The notes under the pieces were generated by a model that made no database searches, was not told where the DNA came from, and saw only the letters and a program-made list of their open reading frames with translations. DNA of 7,808 bases, from NCBI GenBank assembly GCA_020861205.1, contig JAJBSY010000366.1, positions 1 through 7,808 of the forward strand, in the 5' to 3' direction. The stretch is from Deltaproteobacteria bacterium. Lineage in GTDB: Bacteria; Desulfobacterota; Desulfovibrionia; Desulfovibrionales; Desulfovibrionaceae. How positions within the stretch are numbered: the first letter of the stretch is position 1; the number at the start of each line of letters is the position of its first letter. The position numbers and the translations under genes are program-made. Positions 1 through 5,225 of this stretch are shown here, piece by piece.

Positions 1-27
1 TCAGTGTTCAGAGCGATTTACCTTTGA

Positions 28-83
28 AATGCTGTTTCTAAAGCGGCATTGCGACGAAGTACGCCCAGGCCCGCAGGGCGGGC
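28..83. repeat. Paired palindromes downstream of the glycosyltransferase gene; possible REP-like element
   Basis: Two inverted repeats lie in the 94 bases past the glycosyltransferase stop. At 28-50, AATGCTGTTT pairs with AAGCGGCATT around a CTA loop, giving ten pairs including two G-U pairs when read on the plus strand. At 69-83, GCCCGC and GCGGGC pair perfectly around AGG. Neither hairpin is followed by a convincing T-run on the minus strand, so this is not a typical intrinsic terminator for the upstream gene. Two close palindromes outside coding sequence suggest a REP-like dispersed element. The palindromes are seen directly; the repeat interpretation is inference. Confidence 0.35.
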
Positions 84-94
84 TTTGCCGAATC

Positions 95-1258
95 TCAAAG
101 CGAGGACGCTCGAGCGGCGAGGAACTCCTCCACCACGTCCACGAAGGCGTCAAGTCCGGCAACGACGTCTTCCGGCCAGGCAAAGGGCTTGCGCGCGCCG
201 GTTTTCTTGTTGCCCTCGGCCTCTGAAACAAGCCGGGAAAGCACCCCCGCCAGTTCCTCGCTGTCCCCGGGGTCCCGGACGATATTTTCCGGCGGCAGGA
301 AATGGGAAGAGCCGTTGGCCGCGGAACTGAGCGTCGGCGTGCCTGTTGCCAAGGCCTCCAGCACTGCGTTGGAGCAGGCGTCATAGAAACTGGGCAGGGC
401 GAAAACGTCGATGGCTTGGTACCAGGCGGGCATATCGTCCACTGTACCGAGAAAATGAACGCGGTCGGCGACGCCGAGCCTGTGGGCCAAAGCGTCATAA
501 TCTCCATGGTTGCGGCCTCCGGCCACGTACAGGGCGCAGTTCCCCGGCAGCCGGAGCAGGGCTCGGATGAGCGGGGCCACGCCCTTCAAGAGAAAGTTGC
601 TGGTGGCGAGGCCGATTGCCGTTACCTCGGGCGCCATGCCGAAGCGGCGCCTGGCCCGCTCCCGCTGCTCCACGGAAGGGGGCGCGTACCGGCGCAGGTC
701 CGGCCGGTTGTAGATAATGCGCACCCGGGCGGGGTCGATCGCGGGAGCGGCCTCAAGGACGAGATCCCGCACGAAATGCGAAACCGCCACGATATATTGG
801 GTCCGGGAGTATTGGCGATTTTCCAGCCAGCGGGTCAGAAGGTTGGCCGGGCTGATCCGCCGGGTGAACTGTTTGACCCGGCGTCGCAACTCGTTGGGAT
901 ACGCCTTTTCGGAATACCGCCTGATGGCCGGTAGGGGACCTCCGCCGACCCGCAGGCTATCCTGGGAGCGGGTTTTCCCCAGGCTGACGGCGCAATCGTA
1001 ATCCCCGGCGCGCCGGAAAGCTTCGGCCTTGCCGGCGAAGGTAAGCATCTTGAGCCAGCGTGGGCCGTGGGGCCTGCCGGTGCGGCGTATCCGCACGCCT
1101 TTCGGCGGGTCGATTTCCTGCCGGGCGCAGATAAAATCCACGAAATGCCCCCTGGAGGCGAGGGCTTCACTGAGCCGGTAGCCGAATTGTTCAACTCCCC
1201 CGTAGCGGCTGAAACGGGGGAGCATGATGGCTATGCGGGCTGGGACATGGGGGGGCAT
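95..1258 (-). CDS. Glycosyltransferase family 4 (GT-B fold, WaaG-like)
   Basis: A predicted retaining GT-B glycosyltransferase of 387 residues that moves a sugar from a nucleotide-sugar donor, most likely during lipopolysaccharide core or other surface glycan assembly at the cytoplasmic face of the inner membrane. The N-terminal Rossmann half opens with a hydrophobic strand (IAIMLPRF, 9-16) and a glycine-rich turn followed by VEQFGYRLSEAL (about 20-33). The C-terminal donor-binding half carries SNFLLKG (220-226), whose Lys225 matches the phosphate-binding lysine of WaaG-type enzymes. The family's EX7E motif appears as D293-X7-E301 within YDACSNAVLEAL, with Asp in place of the first Glu. I chose the ATG at 1258 because family homology begins there; a weak GGA lies six bases upstream. 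The frame stays open to ATG codons at 1354 and 1444, adding 32 or 62 residues that do not look like the family. Donor and acceptor cannot be told. Confidence 0.85.
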   Translation of the reverse strand: MPPHVPARIAIMLPRFSRYGGVEQFGYRLSEALASRGHFVDFICARQEIDPPKGVRIRRTGRPHGPRWLKMLTFAGKAEAFRRAGDYDCAVSLGKTRSQDSLRVGGGPLPAIRRYSEKAYPNELRRRVKQFTRRISPANLLTRWLENRQYSRTQYIVAVSHFVRDLVLEAAPAIDPARVRIIYNRPDLRRYAPPSVEQRERARRRFGMAPEVTAIGLATSNFLLKGVAPLIRALLRLPGNCALYVAGGRNHGDYDALAHRLGVADRVHFLGTVDDMPAWYQAIDVFALPSFYDACSNAVLEALATGTPTLSSAANGSSHFLPPENIVRDPGDSEELAGVLSRLVSEAEGNKKTGARKPFAWPEDVVAGLDAFVDVVEEFLAARASSL

Positions 1259-1440
1259 GGTGTTTCCATAGCCGAGGCGCCGATTCTTGGCAAGCGCGGA
1301 ACGGACGGATGGTGCCCCAATTTGCTTGATAGGCTCGTCCCGCGTGAAGCTCATGTATGTCCGGATACACTCCGCTCCGCGCGGAACTCGCCTTCCTTGT
1401 CTGTAGTCAAATTGATGCACTGCCAATGACGGGCGGGGGC
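1259..1440. other. Gene-poor stretch with two palindromes; possible repeat or N-terminal extension
   Basis: This stretch lies between the preferred glycosyltransferase start and the end of the open frame from the neighbouring gene. At 1354-1369, TGTAT and ATACA pair around a six-base loop. At 1371-1385, TCCGC pairs with GCGGA around another TCCGC, creating a perfect ten-base palindrome at 1376-1385. The glycosyltransferase frame remains open throughout on the minus strand. Its third-position GC is only moderate in the distal part (about 1354-1444) and higher in the proximal part (1259-1353). Part of it could therefore be translated, while the palindromic part looks like an intergenic repeat. 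No promoter or RNA gene was recognised. Confidence 0.3.
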
Positions 1441-1623
1441 TCATTGGGCCTGGTCACGGGCAAGCCGGGTTCCCTTGACGGCGATGCCGTTGTTGTTCCA
1501 TGCCGCTTCGAGGGGACGTCCTTTCCCGCCGGGCTTGTCGCAGCCGTTGTTGGCGCTCAAGGCCGGGTCGCGCACCAATATACGCGTGCGGTCAATGATG
1601 GATGCGTTTTTTGGTTTTTGCAT
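1441..1623 (-). CDS. Frameshifted C-terminal extension of the neighbouring protein, or small overlapping ORF (60 aa)
   Basis: On the minus strand an open frame starts at ATG 1623, inside the end of the 1592-2095 gene and shifted by one base, and runs to a TGA at 1441-1443. Past the upstream stop its codons look coding: roughly 78% GC at third positions against about 54% at second positions. There is no clear ribosome binding site before ATG 1623. The likelier reading is that this is the real C-terminus of the upstream protein, cut off by one extra A in GCAAAAACCAAAAAACGC (1601-1618). Removing one A would fuse the frames into a protein of about 217 residues. The peptide is polar, with asparagine-rich and Gly/Lys-rich patches (NNG, GGKG, NNNG), and I do not recognise it. 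Its TGA overlaps an ATG at 1444 in the glycosyltransferase frame (ATGA). Confidence 0.4.
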   Translation of the reverse strand: MQKPKNASIIDRTRILVRDPALSANNGCDKPGGKGRPLEAAWNNNGIAVKGTRLARDQAQ

Positions 1624-2095
1624 CGGCAAAATCGCGCATGACCGCGATGGGGAGCAGCTTGTAATATGTATCCGTGACAACTTCGCCGCTGTCCGCATAC
1701 CAATTGCCGCAACTTTCGAAATAGCTGAGGATGCGTTCCTCGGCGGTTGTCTGCGGACCGCCTCCGTCCCGGAGTTTTTTCTCGCGCATGAACAGGGCCA
1801 TGTCTTCCACCAGCGCGAAGGCCCGTGCCTGAACTTCGCCATACAGCGACAGCGGTTCGATCGGTTCCCGTCCCTCGTTTTTGAGCGTCCGCATCAGGCC
1901 CATGAGTTCGTTTTCAAAATGTGGCGCGATGGCCGTGCAAAACGGAACGGCGCCGCTGTATGCGCTGCCTTCCCTCGCCAGGTGACCGAGCCCTATGCAG
2001 CAGATGTCGATAAGTTCGTCCGAATGACGCAATCCTGACTTATCCAGCAAAGCTTCCGCTTCCGCCAACAAAGGTTTTACGGTAGTAAAAGGCAT
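1592..2095 (-). CDS. Hypothetical protein, possibly truncated by a frameshift
   Basis: A predicted soluble protein of 167 residues that I do not recognise. It has no signal peptide or membrane segment. It appears mostly helical, with an early helix (LLAEAEALLDKSG, 9-21), a segment with two adjacent cysteines (Cys32, Cys33), and a longer charged helical region about 60-108 (ENELMGLMRTL, ARAFALVEDMALFMREKK). A Trp/Tyr-rich stretch (YFESCGNWYADSGEVVTD, 125-142) follows. Codon use is clearly coding. ATG 2095 is chosen because it is the first ATG of the frame and has GGA six bases upstream. The end is suspicious: the frame stops with IHH right after two A-runs, while coding-like sequence continues in the next frame to 1441. 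It lies upstream of the glycosyltransferase on the same strand and could share its transcript. Confidence 0.75.
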   Translation of the reverse strand: MPFTTVKPLLAEAEALLDKSGLRHSDELIDICCIGLGHLAREGSAYSGAVPFCTAIAPHFENELMGLMRTLKNEGREPIEPLSLYGEVQARAFALVEDMALFMREKKLRDGGGPQTTAEERILSYFESCGNWYADSGEVVTDTYYKLLPIAVMRDFADAKTKKRIHH

Positions 2096-2140
2096 TGTGT
2101 GTCCATAAGCGTGCAGAACCTGAGGTCCTGGCTGAGGGTT

Positions 2141-2170
2141 AAAAAAAATACCGGAAATTATGCATCCGGT
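2141..2170 (-). terminator. Intrinsic terminator or attenuator, minus orientation, in the leader of the hypothetical gene
   Basis: Read on the minus strand, ACCGGA and TCCGGT form a perfect six-base stem around a nine-base loop, followed by one A and eight T residues. This is the strongest terminator signature in the window. No minus-strand gene ends to its right, because the neighbour there is the plus-strand lipoprotein gene. The terminator therefore sits about 45 bases before the start codon at 2095. It could attenuate that gene, end a short RNA, or block antisense reading from the right. The structure is seen in the sequence; the role is inferred. Confidence 0.6.
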
Positions 2171-2192
2171 CCGATTTATTTGTCTATATAGG

Positions 2193-2219
2193 ATTATCGT
2201 ATTTTCAAGCGTCTTTCAA
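2193..2219 (-). promoter_or_regulatory. Candidate promoter for the minus-strand hypothetical gene or a short leader RNA
   Basis: On the minus strand TTGAAA (2219-2214) and GATAAT (2198-2193) each match five of six bases of the sigma-70 boxes. They are separated by 15 bases, shorter than the usual 17. Transcription would begin near 2186 and pass through the terminator hairpin at 2170-2141 before the gene. The surrounding AT-rich context supports a promoter region; the exact boxes are uncertain. Confidence 0.3.
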
Positions 2220-2242
2220 TTCATTATGGCTATCGTTATAAA
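2214..2242 (+). promoter_or_regulatory. Candidate promoter for the TPR lipoprotein gene
   Basis: TATAAA at 2237-2242 matches five of six bases of a -10 box. The only upstream partner is a poor -35 (TTTCAA at 2214-2219, 17-base spacing). A start near 2249 would leave a leader of about 24 bases carrying the AGGGAG ribosome binding site. The call rests mainly on the -10 box and on the AT-rich divergent intergenic region. Confidence 0.3.
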
Positions 2243-2272
2243 AAGTTTCGGCGATTAGTGAGGGAGTATAGT

Positions 2273-2848
2273 GTGTCCATACGGAATAGTTTACTTTTTA
2301 TAATCCTGTGCGTTTCGCTTGCCGGTTGCGCCGACAAGGGACTGGCCCCGCACAACCCGATGGGCTTGTCCGGCAAGCGGAGCCCGGAGGCGGAGGCGGC
2401 CTTTGCCCGCGCGCACGTCTTGTGGGACAAGCGCGATGTCTGTTCCGATCCGGCGCAGGCCCTGGAACTCCTGAACAAGGCTCTCGAACTGGAGCCGGGG
2501 TACGCCGAGGCACTGCTGCGCCGGGGGCTCGCCAAGAGCGACTTGAAGGATTGGGACGGAGCCTTTGACGATTTGAGTAAATCCATCCGGCTGCACCCTT
2601 CCGCGGAAGCGTATGCCTTCCGGGGGCTCATCTCCATGCGGGGCGGCAACTACGTGGGCGCCCGCAAGGATTTTGACCGGTCGTTGGCGATAACCGAGCG
2701 CCAGCACAGGGCCTGGAATTTCCGCGGCGCGCTGAACCGCCTGGAAGGACGGCGGAGCGAGGCCTGCGATGATTTCGCCGAAGGGTGTGATCACGGGGAT
2801 TGCGTCGGGCTGGAAACGTCCGTCACAATGGGCGAATGCCCCCGGTGA
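2273..2848 (+). CDS. TPR-repeat lipoprotein
   Basis: A predicted lipid-anchored, periplasm-facing protein of 191 residues that probably serves as a protein-binding scaffold. The N-terminus is a lipoprotein signal: basic start, hydrophobic stretch (LLFIILCVSL) and lipobox LAGC with Cys19. Ala at the next position would favour outer-membrane sorting. Three TPR-like helical pairs follow at about 43-76, 77-110 and 111-143, with consensus positions visible in ALELLNKALELEPG and AFDDLSKSIRLHPS. A partial fourth leads into a short cysteine-bearing tail (Cys165, Cys172, Cys177, Cys189). The start is GTG 2273, because AGGGAG lies six bases upstream and this start gives a proper signal peptide; a GTG at 2258 would precede that ribosome binding site. 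The gene diverges from the hypothetical gene at 2095. No partner is identified. Confidence 0.85.
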   Translation: MSIRNSLLFIILCVSLAGCADKGLAPHNPMGLSGKRSPEAEAAFARAHVLWDKRDVCSDPAQALELLNKALELEPGYAEALLRRGLAKSDLKDWDGAFDDLSKSIRLHPSAEAYAFRGLISMRGGNYVGARKDFDRSLAITERQHRAWNFRGALNRLEGRRSEACDDFAEGCDHGDCVGLETSVTMGECPR

Positions 2849-2870
2849 CCGTGATTGTCCTCGGTTTTTT
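2848..2870 (+). terminator. Weak candidate terminator after the TPR lipoprotein gene
   Basis: ACCG (2848-2851) can pair with CGGT (2862-2865) around a ten-base loop, followed by a run of six T (2865-2870). The stem is only four pairs, so termination would be weak. The T-run and the position directly at the stop codon are what support it. Confidence 0.3.
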
Positions 2871-2970
2871 CCCATGCCCGCCCGCCTGCCGCTTGGTACG
2901 GGAGATGCATAGCCTTGCAGTAGCGATGGATTTTTGACGCGTTTTCATATTCGCTTGTCGAGGGTTGTGT

Positions 2971-4065
2971 ATGAACAGGAAAATTGCCGTTCTCGGGCTG
3001 GTGGTGTTGTGCGTCCTGGCCGGAGCGTACTGGTGGCGGCATTCGTCCGCGAATATCGTCTCGGTGGAGGCCGTTGTGGAGGGCCGGATGGCGGCCGTCG
3101 GCAGCGGTGTTTCCGGCGTGGTGAAGGAAGTATACGTGTCCGTCGGCGACGCCGTTTCCAGGGATCAGCCGTTGCTGGCCCTGGATCCTTCCGGTTACGA
3201 GCGTCAACTGGCCCAGGAGCGCGCGCGGCTTGCGGAGCTTGCCTCGCAACTGCCTCCGGGCCTTCTGGTTCCGTCTCCCGGAAGCGCCCGCCCGGTTCAC
3301 GGTAAGCCCCTTGCCGCCCTGCGCGAGGAGGAAGAGGCGGCGCGCCGGCGCGTGGAGGCTGCGGCCCAGAGTTACGCGGCCGCGAACCTGGCTTTTTCCC
3401 GCATGGCCGGGCAGGGCGAGCCGGAATACAGGCAGGCGGACCCCGGGCGGCAGGCGGCGCTTATCGCCAGGGACGAAGCGGCGATCAGCCTGAAGAAGGC
3501 CAAAGACAATTTTGATAAAGCCAGTTACGCCCGCGCGCAGCGCGAGGCGCAGGACAAGGCGGATAAAGCCAACGGCGTTGTCAGCGCGGGGCTTGCGGCC
3601 CGGCTGGCCGAGTACCAGGCCCAGATTTCCCGCGTTCGTCTTGCCAAGGACAGCGTTGCCGCCACAGTGCTGACCGCCCCGGAGAACGGTACGGTGTTTT
3701 TGGTGGCTGTCCGGCCGGGCCAAACCGTGAACGCGGGCGACTCTCCCGTTGCCATCGTGCCGGAGGAAAACAGCGAGCTATGGGTCTTCGCCGCCTTTGC
3801 CAAGGCCGACAAGGACCGGCTGGCGGCGGGCACGGCGTGCGAGGTCGCGCTGGAGGGAACCGACGCGCTGGCGAAGGGGAGGCTGGGCTACTTGCTGCCG
3901 GGGCAGGAGACGGAAAAAACTGTTGCCGTGCGCGTCATACTGGATCAAGATACCCTTCCGGCGGCGTTTTCGCCGGGCAAGGCGGCGTCCGTGTCCGTGC
4001 CGGTCGGCGGGTTCAATCTTCCGGAGGCCGTTCGGAATATGTTCGGGAAGCCAACACGTAACTGA
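2971..4065 (+). CDS. HlyD/EmrA-like periplasmic adaptor (membrane fusion protein)
   Basis: A predicted inner-membrane-anchored adaptor of 364 residues, the type that links a cytoplasmic-membrane exporter to an outer-membrane TolC-like channel. One membrane segment lies near the N-terminus (about 5-21). The two halves of the lipoyl-like domain follow the family pattern: 29-73 (GSGVSGVVKEVYVSVGD, then QPLLALDP) and about 230-264 (APENGTVFLVAVRPGQ, then DSPVAIVP). Between them is a long Ala/Glu/Arg-rich coiled-coil hairpin, about 76-229. A beta-barrel region (268-345) closes the protein. ATG 2971 is chosen because GAGGG stands six bases upstream; a TTG six bases earlier is the only other nearby start. 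No transporter or TolC gene lies beside it, so the exporter and substrate are unknown. The preceding gene is 122 bases upstream and gpsA begins 36 bases downstream. Confidence 0.88.
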   Translation: MNRKIAVLGLVVLCVLAGAYWWRHSSANIVSVEAVVEGRMAAVGSGVSGVVKEVYVSVGDAVSRDQPLLALDPSGYERQLAQERARLAELASQLPPGLLVPSPGSARPVHGKPLAALREEEEAARRRVEAAAQSYAAANLAFSRMAGQGEPEYRQADPGRQAALIARDEAAISLKKAKDNFDKASYARAQREAQDKADKANGVVSAGLAARLAEYQAQISRVRLAKDSVAATVLTAPENGTVFLVAVRPGQTVNAGDSPVAIVPEENSELWVFAAFAKADKDRLAAGTACEVALEGTDALAKGRLGYLLPGQETEKTVAVRVILDQDTLPAAFSPGKAASVSVPVGGFNLPEAVRNMFGKPTRN

Positions 4066-4082
4066 CAGGGGTGGACCCTGTC
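4064..4082 (+). terminator. Hairpin over the adaptor stop codon; weak terminator or intercistronic structure
   Basis: GACAGGG (4064-4070) and CCCTGTC (4076-4082) form a perfect seven-base stem with a five-base loop. The stem includes the last two bases of the adaptor stop codon. Only GTTT follows, so a strong intrinsic terminator is unlikely. It could reduce readthrough or stabilise the upstream message before gpsA, whose ATG is at 4102. Confidence 0.4.
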
Positions 4083-4101
4083 GTTTCCTGGCGGGGTTCA
4101 C

Positions 4102-5094
4102 ATGCAGATAGCCGTTCTCGGCGGCGGCAGTTGGGGTACGGCCCTGGCGCACACCGCCGCTCTCAAGGGGCATTCCGTGACCGTTCTGGTTCGCGGCGAT
4201 GCCGTCGCGCGCGAAATCCGCGTCAACCACACCAACGAGAAATACCTGCCCGGCTGCCCCGTGCATCCCGCCGTCAACGCGACCGCGGACGCCGGGGAAG
4301 CGTTACGCGGCGCGGCTCTCGTCGTGCTCGCCGTCCCGTGCCAGCACCTGCGCGCGTTCCTTCGCGGGATCGCGGCCTTCATCCCCGGCGACGCGGCGAT
4401 CATCTGCGCGAGCAAGGGAATGGAGCTTAAGACCCACGCGCTCATGTCCCGGGTCGTCGCGGAGGAAATGCCCGCGTTTTCCGCTAGGTACGCCATCCTT
4501 TCCGGGCCCTCCTTCGCGCGGGAAGTTATGCATTCCTTACCCACCGCCGTGGTTCTCGGGTGCGGGGACCAGGCCCTGGCCGGGCGATTGCGCCAGGAGC
4601 TTTCCTCGCCCGTGTTCCGTGTCTATTCCAGCCGGGACGTCGTGGGGGTGGAATGCGGCGGCGCGTTGAAAAACGTCGTGGCGCTGGCGGCGGGCATCGC
4701 CGACGGGTTGGGCTTCGGGCATAATTCCCGCGCGGCGCTCATCACGCGAGGGCTCGCTGAAATGAGCCGCCTCGGCGTTGCGCTGGGCGGGGAAGCCTCG
4801 ACGTTCATGGGGCTGTCCGGCATGGGGGACCTGGTTTTGACCGCCACCGGGGACCTCTCCCGCAACCGGCAGGTCGGGTTGCGCCTCGGCAAGGGTGAGA
4901 GCCTGGCGGACATCATCGCTTCCATGCACCATGTGGCCGAAGGCGTCCCCACTACAGAAGCCGCGTACGATTTGGCGCGGGAGCGGGGCATCGACCTGCC
5001 GATAACCGGCGCCATGCGGTCCATCTTCAACGGGCTGACAGACCCGGAGAGCGCGGTGCGCGACCTTATGGGCCGCGCCTTGCCGGAAGAGTGA
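4102..5094 (+). CDS. gpsA: NAD(P)H-dependent glycerol-3-phosphate dehydrogenase
   Basis: A cytoplasmic enzyme that interconverts dihydroxyacetone phosphate and sn-glycerol 3-phosphate using NAD(P)H, supplying the glycerol backbone of membrane phospholipids. The 330-residue length is normal for the family. The Rossmann nucleotide-binding loop is at the N-terminus (VLGGGSWGTALA, 5-16). Family signatures follow: SKGME (104-108), SGPSFAREV (134-142), and ECGGALKN with the catalytic-type Lys190, which matches the lysine near 192 in E. coli GpsA. FGHNSRAALITRGLAEM (205-221), FMGLSGMGDLVLTATG (235-250) and VAEGVPTTEA (278-287) complete it. All key motifs are intact. ATG 4102 has a GGGG five bases upstream and begins directly at the Rossmann strand. 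It follows the adaptor gene closely, but a hairpin lies between them, so co-transcription is uncertain. Confidence 0.97.
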   Translation: MQIAVLGGGSWGTALAHTAALKGHSVTVLVRGDAVAREIRVNHTNEKYLPGCPVHPAVNATADAGEALRGAALVVLAVPCQHLRAFLRGIAAFIPGDAAIICASKGMELKTHALMSRVVAEEMPAFSARYAILSGPSFAREVMHSLPTAVVLGCGDQALAGRLRQELSSPVFRVYSSRDVVGVECGGALKNVVALAAGIADGLGFGHNSRAALITRGLAEMSRLGVALGGEASTFMGLSGMGDLVLTATGDLSRNRQVGLRLGKGESLADIIASMHHVAEGVPTTEAAYDLARERGIDLPITGAMRSIFNGLTDPESAVRDLMGRALPEE

Positions 5095-5109
5095 CGCACC
5101 GGGAAGGGA

Positions 5110-5129
5110 GCGGGACATCCCGCAATTTT
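5110..5129 (+). terminator. Candidate short terminator downstream of gpsA
   Basis: GCGGG (5110-5114) pairs with CCCGC (5119-5123) around ACAT, followed by AATTTT. The stem is short but GC-rich and lies 15 bases after the gpsA stop. A second candidate stands further downstream, so the two may act in tandem. Confidence 0.35.
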
Positions 5130-5160
5130 CCTCGTACCTTCCATCCCTCGGGATATCACC

Positions 5161-5199
5161 GGACCGGGATGTTTTTGTAATGTGCCCCCGGCCTTTTTT
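5161..5199 (+). terminator. Probable intrinsic terminator between gpsA and rnr
   Basis: GG-A-CCGGG (5161-5168) pairs with CCCGGCC (5187-5193), giving seven GC pairs with one bulged A, and six T residues follow immediately (5194-5199). The loop is long (18 bases), which lowers certainty. It suggests rnr has its own promoter, but I could not identify good boxes between here and the start at 5226. Confidence 0.45.
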
Positions 5200-5200
5200 A

Positions 5201-5218
5201 GCGTAAGAGGGGATACGC
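5201..5218 (+). promoter_or_regulatory. Small hairpin presenting the rnr ribosome binding site in its loop
   Basis: GCGTA (5201-5205) and TACGC (5214-5218) are perfect inverted repeats around AGAGGGGA, which contains the purine-rich ribosome binding site of rnr. The ATG at 5226 lies 12 bases after the GAGGGGA block, somewhat far in linear sequence. The five-pair stem is marginal and may be chance. Confidence 0.3.
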
Positions 5219-5225
5219 GAGTACC

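Noticed and set aside
302..934. Long plus-strand open frame of 210 codons opposite the glycosyltransferase gene
   Set aside because: It is antisense to a gene with clear family motifs, has no recognisable domain, and is the usual by-product of high-GC coding sequence.
1441..1520. Possible tRNA-like segment around a GGGTTCCC motif
   Set aside because: No acceptor, D or anticodon stems could be assembled around it on either strand.
1605..1611. A-AAA-AAC type slippery heptamer for programmed -1 frameshifting
   Set aside because: The shift needed to enter the downstream coding-like frame is +1 (or -2), not -1, so the canonical -1 mechanism does not fit.
1475..2038. Plus-strand open frame of 187 codons opposite the hypothetical gene
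   Set aside because: The minus-strand frame has the better codon-position signature and a plausible start; the plus frame is its shadow.
2934..2962. TTGACG as a -35 box upstream of the adaptor gene
   Set aside because: No acceptable -10 hexamer lies 15-19 bases downstream, so a promoter cannot be supported.
2791..3723. Minus-strand open frame of 310 codons opposite the adaptor gene
   Set aside because: It mirrors the adaptor coding strand and crosses the intergenic region; composition is typical of antisense GC-rich sequence.
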